A DNA stretch of 64,000 nucleotides, from IMG/VR virus record IMGVR_UViG_3300037847_003419, positions 1 to 64,000 of that record, one strand, 5' to 3'. This stretch comes from a virus. The translations under genes were made by a program, and so were the position numbers. Below are positions 28,596 to 38,400 of this stretch, one piece after another. The notes below the pieces were generated by a model that did no database searches, had not been told where the DNA came from, and saw only the letters and a program-made list of their open reading frames with translations. Position 1 is the first letter of the stretch, and every line of letters starts with the position of its first letter.

Positions 28596-31500
28596 TATAT
28601 TACAGTTACAGTGTTAATAATAGGTTGTAGTGATTGTGTGAATCCATCTATATCAATTTCTATAGCAAGATCATTGTTAGGCATAGCTATAGGATTTAGC
28701 TCTACAATAACAGCTATTTCGTTAGTAGGTGTTGCGCTATAATTAGCGTCATAATTAGGATTAGGCATTGAACCGCCAGAAACGTTGTAGTTTAAGTAAA
28801 CAGGGTTTTCAGTATCTTGAAAATTAACAGATACTACTTCTGGAGGTAATGTGCCACCTACAAAAGTTGTTCCTGAAGCAGGCGTAGCACCACTTATAGA
28901 GAAATCTGAAGCTTGAATAGCTCTACCAGCATCTGGCTGTATAAGTAAAAACGCAGCGACAGAATTTAACGCACTGTGAATAAGCGTGCCAGGCGTGATA
29001 TTAGGCATTGTAAAAGTAGTAACCGTGTATAAGTTATCACCAAAATTACCATCAGTATCTCCAACGCCAGCAAAAGTATTACTAACTCTTAATTCATAAT
29101 CATCACAATTACAGCTGTAGCTTGCTATTATACCACCTGAAAAACCTGTAGGAGCATTAATAAATTGATTACTTAAAAACAATTTACTTTTAACAGAGCT
29201 AACAACTTGTATATTTGTTATTGTTGTTCCAGCAGGTAAGTACTGAGATATAACTTCACAACCTACCACAATGTTATTGCTTGCTATATCAGAGTTTAGC
29301 GCTGTGGCTACATTTGTGTTAGAAACGTTAATATTTGTTCCTGCTACAACTATATTAGGAAAAGTACCCGTGCCTGTTTCTGGAGTCATATCTATAGAAC
29401 CTTGCGAGCAGTATATACAACTACCATCATCCGGATAAGCCGCAGAGTCATAGTTTAACGCAGTTGGATCGGTACATCCTGGATAAATACATGAACCATC
29501 ATCAAAATTTGCACCAGCCCAATAATTTGAAGCATTTGGATCTGTGCAGCCGTAATAAAACGGTGGAAAATTACAACAATTACCCATATTAAATCCATTT
29601 GGATCGTCTGGTGAACAACAATCAAACTTAGGATTATAGTTGTCAGCAGCAAAACCTATTGGATTATTATTAGCGTCTACACATGGAAAAGTACAAGGAG
29701 CCCCAAATCTATCTAATCCGTTTGTAGCGGGAAACATTCCAACTTGAGAATCTGTACATCCATAATCAAAACAACAGCTACCATCATCAACAGTAGCAGT
29801 TGGATCATAATTTACTGCATCTGGATCGGTGCAACCAATTTCTGAGTTTAATACAAAAGTATCGGCCATATCAATACCTTGAAAAGAAAACTCTTTTAAA
29901 TCTATATTTGAAGCGTTTGTAGATCTTCCTTTGACTCTTGAAAACCATTTACCTTCTTTGTCTTTAAACTCTAAAACAGAAGTAGATTGCAAGTTTGTTT
30001 CTCCTTCTTTAACAAACCAACCCTTTAAACCAGTATTGTTAAAATACTCGTTGTCACCTAAATCTTCAGTCACTCTAGCTTGGCTACCCTCGTAATTTAG
30101 AGAACCAAAACTTTTAACAACATTAGGTAGTTTGTTAAAAACAACGTCAATATAAGGATTTTGTTTTAACCCGTAAAACGTACCTGTGTTACCATTATGA
30201 TGTTGATACAACTCGCCTAATTTAAACGTGTAGTAATTGTTATTTAAACTTACACCTGTTTCTGGAATAAAAGATTTAAAACTTTCCCAACCGTTATTTC
30301 TAACACCATAGCTAACTGTTTCTAACTTGTTAACAAGAGATATGTTGTAATTATCTTTCTTATCATCATAACTACCAATTAATAAGTTTTGACCTGGCAA
30401 ATTATCAGCAAAATAATCTTTTAAACCATGATCAGATATAGGTATTAAACCGTTACCATCTAATTGTAAAACTTTACCTCTAGATTTATCTGTAAAATAA
30501 GCTTTGTAAGCTTGAGATGCAAAAGATTCTGGGTTTTTTGATATACCGTATTCTCCACCCATTGGTGTCGCTTGACCTAAAACATTACTAGTTGCTATTA
30601 ATTGAGGCTTACCGTCAGCGTTAAATAAAGCGTCTTTATTAGATAATATTCTTAATACTTTATCTTCACACAAAGCTATCAAATCACCTTCTCTAGCATG
30701 TAGTTTTTGTATGCTACCGTGTCTAGGGTTTAGATTTTTAGTTATCTTTTCAGCCATTATAAACTGATTAGTGTCGTTAACTCCACTTATATTGTTGTAT
30801 ATACCAGAATATATTAAACTACTAGACTTTCTTTCTCTTTTGTATGTTTTTGCTAGCACTGTAGAAGCCCTAGGACCCTTGTCTATTGTGACAGCATTAA
30901 AATCATCTCTAATTCTATTAGACTCAACACCATTACCAAAAGAATAACAATTATGCCATTTTAAATCAATCTTAGAGTTAAATACTTCTTTAACAAGACT
31001 TAATTCTAAAAATCCACTCGCGTTCACTTTAGCAGCAATAATATTTCCATCGCCAAATATACTACCAGTTATAGTACCACCATCAATCTTTTTAAATATT
31101 AAATTATTTTTATTGTTAGTGCCAGACATAGCAAGTGGTAAAACAACGTTATCAGATATGAAAGCAGTACTTTGATTTACTACAAAAGTTTGAGGATTGT
31201 AAACAAAAGTGTCTAATGTTATTTTATTTTCGTTCCAATTTTTTATTTTAGGAAGTGAGATTTTAGTAAACGTTATAGGCGCGTTATTAATACTTGATGT
31301 AGCGTTTTCGCTAAAAAACACCGTGTTGCCACTTACGTTTGTTACCAATGTTCCAGAAGGAAATACAGAAGGAATTAAGTTACTGGAGTTTTGTATTGTA
31401 AATCCTTCCTTAACCCAATTACTTATATTAGTGTTAGTCGTACCAAAGTTGTTACCAGACGTTACAGTAATTGTCCATGGATTACCACCAGGCGTTAAGT

Positions 31501-34500
31501 CTTTCCAAGTTTGTAATTTTGCACCTGGATAATCTACTTGTACTTCACTACCTATCTTTGCAAAAAGCTCATTTGTTTCACCAGATAATAAAACTGGAAA
31601 CGCTTGGTCCATTTCGTAATAAATATCTAATCCTATATCTTCTTTTGGTTCTGTTTCAAATATAGCAGGATTATCACTCATTTCTTTGTCAACCTCAGGA
31701 TTGTATTTTTCTACTATTTGTATGTTGTTGTAAAAATTTTCAGTGTCTTGAACAACAGTAGTTGTAAGCCCTGTGTTACCAGGTGTTGTTATAATACTAC
31801 CTGGACTATTAGGATTATTAAAACCTGGATTATTACCAGATGTTGTAGGTTGTTGTATAGATGTTTGTGTACCTGTTTGTATAGAACCAGCACCTGCTTT
31901 ATGGTTAGTAGTTGGTTTCCAACCTATAGTAGGCGTACATTGAACAAAGCCAGAAGTGTTAGAAGAACTATAAACGCCTTGTGTTTGATTTGCATATATA
32001 AAGTCAGAGACCCAAGTAGGATCCGCTCCTTTTATAGCCGCATCAAAAACATAGTTACCAGTAGAACCTGGATCCATATACCCAGTAGCTCTTAACTTTA
32101 AATATAATCTTCTTGTTTTGTTTGCTCTCCAAGTTCTAGGTTTATTTTTACCTCCATCATAATTATATATACCAGGTGAGTTCTTTTTGCTTTGGTTGTG
32201 ATAATCATCGTAATCAGAGTCTCCTTGTCCTTGTGCAAAATATATTTCGTAAACAATTTTGTTGGGATCTTCTGCCCATCTAATCCAAGTGTTAGGAGAT
32301 TTAAGCGCGTTATAAAAATCTCTATCTGACTTTTCATGATTTGCTATGCTAAAACCTTCTTGCGTTTGATCATTAATTCTAGACAAACTAAGTTCTATGT
32401 GATTCGCTAGCTTACCTGTTCTGGAGTATGTTATACCTTTTCCAGAGTCTTTTGCCCAAGGACCAGGTCCTCCTGGTATTGTACCCCAGTTTCTATCTAT
32501 TTCATCAATATAAAAACCTTCTTTTATAACTTTATCCCAAGAACCTGCTTTTTCTGTCCACTGTTGTTTTTGATTCCAGTTGTTATCTAAACCGCTAGAC
32601 TTAATATAATATTGCTTTTTTTGTTGTTTAATAGTAAAGGTTGTTGTTGTTATATCGTGGTTAACAGTGTCTATACCATTTATTAAAGCCGTATCTTGTT
32701 TTACTTTTACAAAAAATCTTCCTTGAAACTCTGGTTTATTATAAGTTCTTTTTTGAGCAACCTCTACTTTCACAGAAGAATTATTACCGCCTAATATATC
32801 CGCTGTAATATCTATACCAAAACTATTTTTTATAGTTATTGTTGAGTTTGTAAAATCAAATCTTTTTATAGGATACCAATCTGAACTTTGGTCCGCGTCA
32901 AACAATCTTAAAACTAAACCTTCTTTACCTCTAGCGTACTCTTCAAAACCAGGATTACCAGTATATACAACTTGCGCGTCCGCTGAAGTAAAAGTTTGAT
33001 TAAATGTACTTGTAGCTGCAGTTCCAACTCCTATATTAGAATATTCTGTTTTTATCCAATCAGGCGCTTCATTTTTAATAGATATAACCTTGTATCTAGC
33101 TGGCTCTTCTACAAAATCATCTGTATCGTGTTGTTTTTTAAGTACTAAATATGTGTTTTCGTCAACCTTGTTTCTTTCTGCCGAAGGAAAGCTTAACCAT
33201 ATACCACCGTCTGTAGCGTCATACCATCTATCTAAAGCTAAATTATAGTATTCATTAGATGTTTCTTTTACAAAATACTTGTAACTATGCACCCATTTAG
33301 GAACAGATGTATTTGATTGAACAGATAAAGATGTTGATTTATCAGCTAATTGTTTAGCTGTATTAAAAGTTGCGTTTTCATTTGTAAATACAGGTGTTTC
33401 TCTACCAAATTTATCTCTGTACACAATACCAATTTGATAGGTTCTTAGTGATTTTATAGAAGGGTAGCCTTTTCCAACAATAAAATCTTCTGATGTCTCT
33501 GGCGATATATCTAAGCTCTTCAAGTAAGTGTTTATGTTTACATTGTTATTTATATCGTATCCTTCAGTGTAATTACCAAATATTAATCTATTTGCGCTAA
33601 TTTCTTGAGATCTTGCCTTGATAGGCACATTGTCCCATGGTCTTAGTATTTGATTAGAAGGTACTGCTGCATATATAAGCTCAGACTCTAGTTGCACAGC
33701 TCCTTTTGTTTGACCTGTCCAAGGTGATTGAGGGGTTACATGTCCATACTCTAACCATTGAGGATCACCGTGTTCTATTGTTTTAACAGTATATACATTT
33801 GGAGAGTTTGATTCTTTGTATAGTATATCTACACAAACAACACCTTCTGGTATTCCATCTGGAACAAAATCTAATATTTTTAAAAACCTAAGTTGATTTA
33901 CCATACCTAAATTATGCGCTTCTTTAGCATCGTATTTAAACCTCCCAGGTATAAAAGCAACATCAGAAAACGGAGAAAAAGAAGAATACTCACCATCTTG
34001 ATACTTATATCTATAAGCAAATCTAGGAAATTTAAACTCAAATAAAGCTTTAGACTGTTCTAAGCAAACAGCCCATTCTTCACCACCCGCTACAAAAGGA
34101 AAAAATCCTTTTTTAAACGAAAGTATTTTAACTGTAATTTTATCTGGAGAGACAGATGTGTCTATATCTGTAACCACAGCTCTTACTTGCGCGTCAGTAA
34201 ATATACGTATGTCAGACAATATGTCTTGATCGTTGCTAAATATTAATATGTCTCCAATTTCAAAATCAGGAGTTACAGAAGAAAATTCTATATCAACAGA
34301 AGTTCCTTCTACAAACGGTTCATTATTATATATAAAGTTACCGGCACCAGCGCCTGGATTTGTTAAAACTTGATTAGAAAAATTTACAGGATCTGTTTTA
34401 CCAAATATTAAGCCTCTACCACCAATATCGTTGTACATTTCTAAAGAAGGCGGCGTTAAAGGAGATTTTTTTACAACCGTGGTGTTATAAAGCTTAGCAA

Positions 34501-35374
34501 ACTTGTTTGTAACAACAACGTTAGTATTTGGTTTAAATATAGGAAATTTAGAGTGTGTATTAAAATTAGGCGTTCCTATTTTTGAAGTTTTTATATTTAT
34601 TTTTTTAGGCTCATTAATATTGTCGGTAAAAAACAAAAGATCATCAACTATATTTATGCCTGTTACATGCTTTCCGTTTTGAAAGTTAAGTATTCTTTCA
34701 CTAACAAAAGTTAAAGTTGTACTTGAACTACCACCAAAAATCAAATTAAATGAATCGCTAGATTTTTCAAAAACTAAATTTGCTTGATTACCAGTTGGAA
34801 AATTTTGTACATTAGAAACTATTACACTAGTGTCGTTAGTAACAGATATACCAGTACTAGGATTTGTTACTGTAATTGAGTCCTGTGCAAATTGAACCGT
34901 AGTACCAAACAAACTATCTTCTATGGTACCAGTTAGTATCATGCCTTCTCTTATACTTGAGTGAGATGGTATGTTAGAATCTAATATTAAGTAAGATTGA
35001 GGTGTAGATATAGCAGCAGTAAAGTTGTATTCAACTTTATAAATATCAACAAAAACAGGCGCCACAGTATTCGTATTAGGATTGTATTCTACAATCATAT
35101 CTTTTGCGACACCACCAAAAGCGTTACATTGTACTAAATAATATATTTTATTTGTTTTTTCATTCGCGTAAGAACCAACAACATATCCACCGCCAGGAAC
35201 TAAACTTGTTAACTTATTGTTACCTCTAACACCTTGAACGGTACCAACTTCAGAGCCTTCCGAAGTTTGTACTTCGATATTCATTGCCTCTCTATATTCC
35301 CCATCATTGATTAGTCTTTCATCAAGGTCTAAATTCATTATACCCTTGATAAAGTTTTGTTTTAACTCTGGCAT
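28595..35374 (-). CDS. Very large tail/stabilisation protein with GCTD repeats (2259 aa)
   Basis: The N-terminus (MPELKQNFIKGIMNLDLDERL, NDGEYREAMNIEV) is the opening seen in large tail proteins of crAss-like and other Bacteroidota podoviruses, at the place of a P22 gp10-like tail hub. Long beta-rich regions follow. Around residues 1850-1990 there are four Cys-bounded repeats such as GCTDPDAVNYDPTATVDDGSC, the same family as in the T9SS-type protein at 10-12 kb. The last ~250 residues are another beta domain. It follows the two ring-type genes with a 3-base gap. It probably forms the tail and binds the host. Structural call good, exact slot inferred. Confidence 0.75.
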   Translation of the reverse strand: MPELKQNFIKGIMNLDLDERLINDGEYREAMNIEVQTSEGSEVGTVQGVRGNNKLTSLVPGGGYVVGSYANEKTNKIYYLVQCNAFGGVAKDMIVEYNPNTNTVAPVFVDIYKVEYNFTAAISTPQSYLILDSNIPSHSSIREGMILTGTIEDSLFGTTVQFAQDSITVTNPSTGISVTNDTSVIVSNVQNFPTGNQANLVFEKSSDSFNLIFGGSSSTTLTFVSERILNFQNGKHVTGINIVDDLLFFTDNINEPKKINIKTSKIGTPNFNTHSKFPIFKPNTNVVVTNKFAKLYNTTVVKKSPLTPPSLEMYNDIGGRGLIFGKTDPVNFSNQVLTNPGAGAGNFIYNNEPFVEGTSVDIEFSSVTPDFEIGDILIFSNDQDILSDIRIFTDAQVRAVVTDIDTSVSPDKITVKILSFKKGFFPFVAGGEEWAVCLEQSKALFEFKFPRFAYRYKYQDGEYSSFSPFSDVAFIPGRFKYDAKEAHNLGMVNQLRFLKILDFVPDGIPEGVVCVDILYKESNSPNVYTVKTIEHGDPQWLEYGHVTPQSPWTGQTKGAVQLESELIYAAVPSNQILRPWDNVPIKARSQEISANRLIFGNYTEGYDINNNVNINTYLKSLDISPETSEDFIVGKGYPSIKSLRTYQIGIVYRDKFGRETPVFTNENATFNTAKQLADKSTSLSVQSNTSVPKWVHSYKYFVKETSNEYYNLALDRWYDATDGGIWLSFPSAERNKVDENTYLVLKKQHDTDDFVEEPARYKVISIKNEAPDWIKTEYSNIGVGTAATSTFNQTFTSADAQVVYTGNPGFEEYARGKEGLVLRLFDADQSSDWYPIKRFDFTNSTITIKNSFGIDITADILGGNNSSVKVEVAQKRTYNKPEFQGRFFVKVKQDTALINGIDTVNHDITTTTFTIKQQKKQYYIKSSGLDNNWNQKQQWTEKAGSWDKVIKEGFYIDEIDRNWGTIPGGPGPWAKDSGKGITYSRTGKLANHIELSLSRINDQTQEGFSIANHEKSDRDFYNALKSPNTWIRWAEDPNKIVYEIYFAQGQGDSDYDDYHNQSKKNSPGIYNYDGGKNKPRTWRANKTRRLYLKLRATGYMDPGSTGNYVFDAAIKGADPTWVSDFIYANQTQGVYSSSNTSGFVQCTPTIGWKPTTNHKAGAGSIQTGTQTSIQQPTTSGNNPGFNNPNSPGSIITTPGNTGLTTTVVQDTENFYNNIQIVEKYNPEVDKEMSDNPAIFETEPKEDIGLDIYYEMDQAFPVLLSGETNELFAKIGSEVQVDYPGAKLQTWKDLTPGGNPWTITVTSGNNFGTTNTNISNWVKEGFTIQNSSNLIPSVFPSGTLVTNVSGNTVFFSENATSSINNAPITFTKISLPKIKNWNENKITLDTFVYNPQTFVVNQSTAFISDNVVLPLAMSGTNNKNNLIFKKIDGGTITGSIFGDGNIIAAKVNASGFLELSLVKEVFNSKIDLKWHNCYSFGNGVESNRIRDDFNAVTIDKGPRASTVLAKTYKRERKSSSLIYSGIYNNISGVNDTNQFIMAEKITKNLNPRHGSIQKLHAREGDLIALCEDKVLRILSNKDALFNADGKPQLIATSNVLGQATPMGGEYGISKNPESFASQAYKAYFTDKSRGKVLQLDGNGLIPISDHGLKDYFADNLPGQNLLIGSYDDKKDNYNISLVNKLETVSYGVRNNGWESFKSFIPETGVSLNNNYYTFKLGELYQHHNGNTGTFYGLKQNPYIDVVFNKLPNVVKSFGSLNYEGSQARVTEDLGDNEYFNNTGLKGWFVKEGETNLQSTSVLEFKDKEGKWFSRVKGRSTNASNIDLKEFSFQGIDMADTFVLNSEIGCTDPDAVNYDPTATVDDGSCCFDYGCTDSQVGMFPATNGLDRFGAPCTFPCVDANNNPIGFAADNYNPKFDCCSPDDPNGFNMGNCCNFPPFYYGCTDPNASNYWAGANFDDGSCIYPGCTDPTALNYDSAAYPDDGSCIYCSQGSIDMTPETGTGTFPNIVVAGTNINVSNTNVATALNSDIASNNIVVGCEVISQYLPAGTTITNIQVVSSVKSKLFLSNQFINAPTGFSGGIIASYSCNCDDYELRVSNTFAGVGDTDGNFGDNLYTVTTFTMPNITPGTLIHSALNSVAAFLLIQPDAGRAIQASDFSISGATPASGTTFVGGTLPPEVVSVNFQDTENPVYLNYNVSGGSMPNPNYDANYSATPTNEIAVIVELNPIAMPNNDLAIEIDIDGFTQSLQPIINTVTVI

Positions 35375-35377
35375 ATT

Positions 35378-36550
35378 TTAGTGTTTTATATGTTTAGACT
35401 TACCTCTTAATATTTGAGTTAGTTCTTCTAATTTAATATTTGATAATCTTAATTTTGCTTTTCTTGTTTCAGCGAATCTGTCTTTTTTTAATCTAGCTAC
35501 TAAACTTTCTGGAGCGTTAAATGTAGTGGAAACTATAGCGTAAGCAATGTGTTTGTATATGGCTTCTTCTGCAAACTTGTGTACTATCATTTCTTCTTCA
35601 GTTCCTAAACCATCGCTAACATATTTTAATATAACTCTTTTACCGTTGATATTAGAACTAAAATTAATAGTTCCATTAGCATTGTCAATATAAAAACTAC
35701 CGTTTACATTTGCGTGTTGTGGATCTAAACCGTATCTTTGTCCTATTACATCTACGTAGTACTCATCATCATAATTCTCTTGTTGTTCAGTAGGTTGTAT
35801 GTTTTTAAACCTATCCCAAGTAACACTGTCTGCTTTTATAGTAATAGAAACGTTTGTTAGTGTTGATATTGTAGAAAGTGAAGGATTAGATGTGTCAAAA
35901 GCAAAATCTTGACCAGACGTTTGGTTGTACACTTTACTTATAGTCGTTCCAGCTGGAAAATAAGGACTTATTATTTCCATACCAACTTCAAGTGGATTAG
36001 TGTCGACATTGTTAGGAAAACCAAGAGAATCAGTATCTGCAAATCCTAAACTATGTGGATATATATCAAAATTACTTTGTGATGGCCCTAAACTATCTAA
36101 AGTTAATTTTAAAGGAAACTCATATATTCCCTCTGGATCAACGCCACCATTGTTTTTAGTTGGAAATATATAGTTGCCATTAGAGTCTTGAGCTAGCTTT
36201 GTTGGATTAGAAGTTTTAGAAGTAGGATGTATTACGTGCTCTATACCTGAGTCATCAACCCAAGTAAGTTTTACATAATTTACATAATCTTGAGGCATTT
36301 TCATGCTACAAGAAGGGTTTATTAATATCTCTTGACTTTTTACAGATCTAAGAGTATCATAACTAAGTTCTTGTAAAGCTCTTTGTGCGTAAAAAGAAAC
36401 ATCAACTCTTTTTGCTTTGCTTATAATTTTATTTTCACCAACGTAACCAATCATAAAATTATTAACAACGTGGTCTAAAGATATAAATTGATAACTACCT
36501 AAATTATCGCCGCTATAGTAACTGTGTGCTGATTCTTTTATTAATGCCAT
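35378..36550 (-). CDS. Ring/tail-connector protein
   Basis: 390 residues. The opening HSYYSGDNLGSYQFISLDHVVNNF, followed by VDVSFYAQRALQELSYDTL, is typical of the neck or ring proteins that follow the capsid gene in crAss-like phages. A central insertion is beta-rich (SFDIYPHS..., KVYNQTSG). The C-terminal helix carries basic residues (KLRLSNIKLEEL). It starts 1 base from the preceding ring-type gene. No enzyme motifs. The role as connector between portal and tail is inferred from order. Confidence 0.72.
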   Translation of the reverse strand: MALIKESAHSYYSGDNLGSYQFISLDHVVNNFMIGYVGENKIISKAKRVDVSFYAQRALQELSYDTLRSVKSQEILINPSCSMKMPQDYVNYVKLTWVDDSGIEHVIHPTSKTSNPTKLAQDSNGNYIFPTKNNGGVDPEGIYEFPLKLTLDSLGPSQSNFDIYPHSLGFADTDSLGFPNNVDTNPLEVGMEIISPYFPAGTTISKVYNQTSGQDFAFDTSNPSLSTISTLTNVSITIKADSVTWDRFKNIQPTEQQENYDDEYYVDVIGQRYGLDPQHANVNGSFYIDNANGTINFSSNINGKRVILKYVSDGLGTEEEMIVHKFAEEAIYKHIAYAIVSTTFNAPESLVARLKKDRFAETRKAKLRLSNIKLEELTQILRGKSKHIKH

Positions 36551-36551
36551 A

Positions 36552-37265
36552 TTATTGTTTTATTTTTTGTTGAGCTATCATATCATTTTCTTCTTGAGCC
36601 GCTAGTTGTGATAATCCTGGTTTGTTCAGTGTTATTCCAGCCATTTCTAATATTTTTATAACCAACAAAGTTTCTTCAGAAGGATGTAGTTCAAAATCTA
36701 CAGCCGCACTAGCATTGTACATAGGCTCACCTAATGTTATTACATATCCCCAATTAACTTTATCTGGTTTTCTAACATAAGTTGCTAAAACACCACTATT
36801 TATTGCTGAAGCAGATATTATTCTAATACCTTCTTCTCTACGAATATAAAGAGGTCGTGATTTATTTGGCTTAGTTAAGGGTGAGTTATAGTAATCTAAT
36901 AATTGATCGTAGTATATTTCTTCAATTTCTACACCGTCTTCTAGCAAAGAGGTAGGCGCATAATATAAAGTTCCTAGTTTATACATATCAACAGGATATT
37001 CAAAAAAACTTCCATTTTTAACAAGCGCTGTATCGAACTTTTTAAATATACTTAATTTTTCGTTAAGTGTTTTTACCATATCAGAATATTCTGTTTCATT
37101 GCCATAGTCATTGTCAAACTTTTCTAGATCATAAAAATATTGATCAAATATAACCATTTGCGCTTGATTAGCTAGTAGATTAAACTCTTGAGGTGTTATA
37201 TACCCTCTCTGTTCTTTATTAGCTAAAGCTAAAACTCTTTGATATACTGTATCTACACTTACCAT
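36552..37265 (-). CDS. Ring/tail-connector protein
   Basis: 237 residues. The start MVSVDTVYQRVLALANKEQRG, with YITPQEFNLLANQAQ and FDQYFYDLEKF, is a pattern I associate with phage neck or ring proteins in Bacteroidota phages of the crAss-like type. Mixed alpha/beta, no signal peptide. It precedes the second ring protein with a 1-base gap, and the two probably form stacked rings under the portal. Confidence 0.75.
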   Translation of the reverse strand: MVSVDTVYQRVLALANKEQRGYITPQEFNLLANQAQMVIFDQYFYDLEKFDNDYGNETEYSDMVKTLNEKLSIFKKFDTALVKNGSFFEYPVDMYKLGTLYYAPTSLLEDGVEIEEIYYDQLLDYYNSPLTKPNKSRPLYIRREEGIRIISASAINSGVLATYVRKPDKVNWGYVITLGEPMYNASAAVDFELHPSEETLLVIKILEMAGITLNKPGLSQLAAQEENDMIAQQKIKQ

Positions 37266-37271
37266 ATTTTT

Positions 37272-37445
37272 TTATTTTTTATAAGGAAAAGCTTTGTTTA
37301 AAGCTTCTTGTCTTTTTTTACAACCACAGTCTTTACCAGTTGCTTTTGAAACTGTTTCTACAACTTTTTTTATTCCGGTTGCTTTTGTTATTTTTTCTAT
37401 TGTATCGCCTAAACCTCTAGACTTTCTAAATTGTGATAAATTCAT
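37272..37445 (-). CDS. Small conserved Bacteroidota-phage protein (57 aa)
   Basis: I start it at the ATG at 37445; an in-frame GTG at 37475 lies inside a hairpin and is unlikely. The ending DCGCKKRQEALNKAFPYKK is a pattern common in flavobacterial phages at this place near the ring genes. The middle (GLGDTIEKITKATGIKKVV) is a basic amphipathic helix. Function unknown; probably a minor virion protein. Confidence 0.72.
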   Translation of the reverse strand: MNLSQFRKSRGLGDTIEKITKATGIKKVVETVSKATGKDCGCKKRQEALNKAFPYKK

Positions 37446-37467
37446 TTTATTTAATTTTTTTAGTATT

Positions 37468-37494
37468 GCAACCACCCTTTTATTGAGTGGTTGC
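37468..37494 (-). terminator. Intergenic hairpin, possible attenuator
   Basis: Inverted repeat GCAACCAC/GTGGTTGC (8 bp, 11-base loop) directly after the stop of the 37503-38333 gene and before the next ATG. On the - strand there is no clean U-tract after it (AATACTAAAAAAATT), so it may stabilise or process the mRNA rather than end it. Confidence 0.55.
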
Positions 37495-37502
37495 TTTACT
37501 AG

Positions 37503-38333
37503 TTAGTTTAATCTTTTTTCTATATTTGAATATATCTCCATACCTTCATCAGTTTTAAACCAATGCGCTAAAGCGGTATAAGGATGCTCATCAAATGGTA
37601 TTGTCATTACTTTTCTACCATTACTTCCCCATAAGAAGTTTCTTTGGTCAGATGATAATCTTAATATACCATTTTCAACAGCTCTAATACCAAAGTTTCT
37701 TAGCATTACGTTTTCGTCATCCGCTAATTCTAAGAACAACTTAGGATTGTTTCTAGCAAACACTAATAAATCACGTCTAAGTTCTTTAGAACTCATGTTA
37801 GATACCTTAGAACCAATCTCTACACGCATAATAGCTTCAGCCATATCAATATCTACATTTCTAGCAGCTACTAAAGCTTCTACTTGTTGTTCTAGCACAT
37901 CTATTTCTTCAGCGGCTATAGCTTGAGGTTTATACTCTTCGTATAATTTATCTCTGTGTGGGTGATATAAACTTAAAAGCTTTTGTAACGTTGTTTGTTC
38001 TTTTGGAACAAATAAACTTCCAGATCGAAATATAATATGTTCTAATCTTCTATCACCTTTCATTTCGTCTACAAAAGGAGTTTTTTGATTTTGACAATAC
38101 ATCAACTCTCTTTCATATCCTTTTTCTTCGTCAAACCAATAAATGTTTGCAGACTTAATAGATCTTGATAAAGGTGTTTTACCATTTTTCAAAAGATACA
38201 TTCTGTCTTTTATTTCCCATTCGTTTTTAGGTTTAACTCTTTCTCTTACTTTTGGTTCTTCAACCATTACAGTCTCTACAACTGTTTCTTCTATTTGAGG
38301 TTCTTCAACCTCTACTTTTTTCTTTTTTGCCAT
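37503..38333 (-). CDS. Head-associated late protein (276 aa)
   Basis: The N-terminus is Lys then Glu/Val-rich (MAKKKKVEVEEPQIEETVV), followed by a globular part with IYWFDEEKGYERELMYC, SLFVPKEQTTLQKLL, RRDLLVFARNNPKLFLELA and FLWGSNGRKVM. This matches a conserved protein found right after the capsid gene in marine phages; no function is known to me. It is separated from the capsid gene by a terminator, so its level may be lower than that of the capsid. A head-completion or cargo role is inferred. Confidence 0.65.
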   Translation of the reverse strand: MAKKKKVEVEEPQIEETVVETVMVEEPKVRERVKPKNEWEIKDRMYLLKNGKTPLSRSIKSANIYWFDEEKGYERELMYCQNQKTPFVDEMKGDRRLEHIIFRSGSLFVPKEQTTLQKLLSLYHPHRDKLYEEYKPQAIAAEEIDVLEQQVEALVAARNVDIDMAEAIMRVEIGSKVSNMSSKELRRDLLVFARNNPKLFLELADDENVMLRNFGIRAVENGILRLSSDQRNFLWGSNGRKVMTIPFDEHPYTALAHWFKTDEGMEIYSNIEKRLN

Positions 38334-38363
38334 AATATAATATATAATAAAATTAATAAAATA

Positions 38364-38391
38364 AAAGGCCGAGGCCGAAGCCCCGGTCTTT
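38364..38391 (-). terminator. UUCG-loop terminator after the capsid gene
   Basis: A GC-rich hairpin in an AT-rich genome, 10 bases past the capsid stop. On the - strand RNA it reads GACCGGGGC-UUCG-GCCUCGGCC followed by UUUUAUUUU: a stable cUUCGg tetraloop and a U-rich tail. The tetraloop appears only in the - strand sense, so it serves the late transcript. It would lower expression of genes downstream of the capsid gene. Confidence 0.85.
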
Positions 38392-38400
38392 TAAAAATTG

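Noticed and set aside
37446-37475. GTG start giving a 67-residue version of the small protein at 37272
   Set aside because: The added ten codons lie in the intergenic hairpin; the ATG at 37445 has an A-rich leader and gives the conserved protein.
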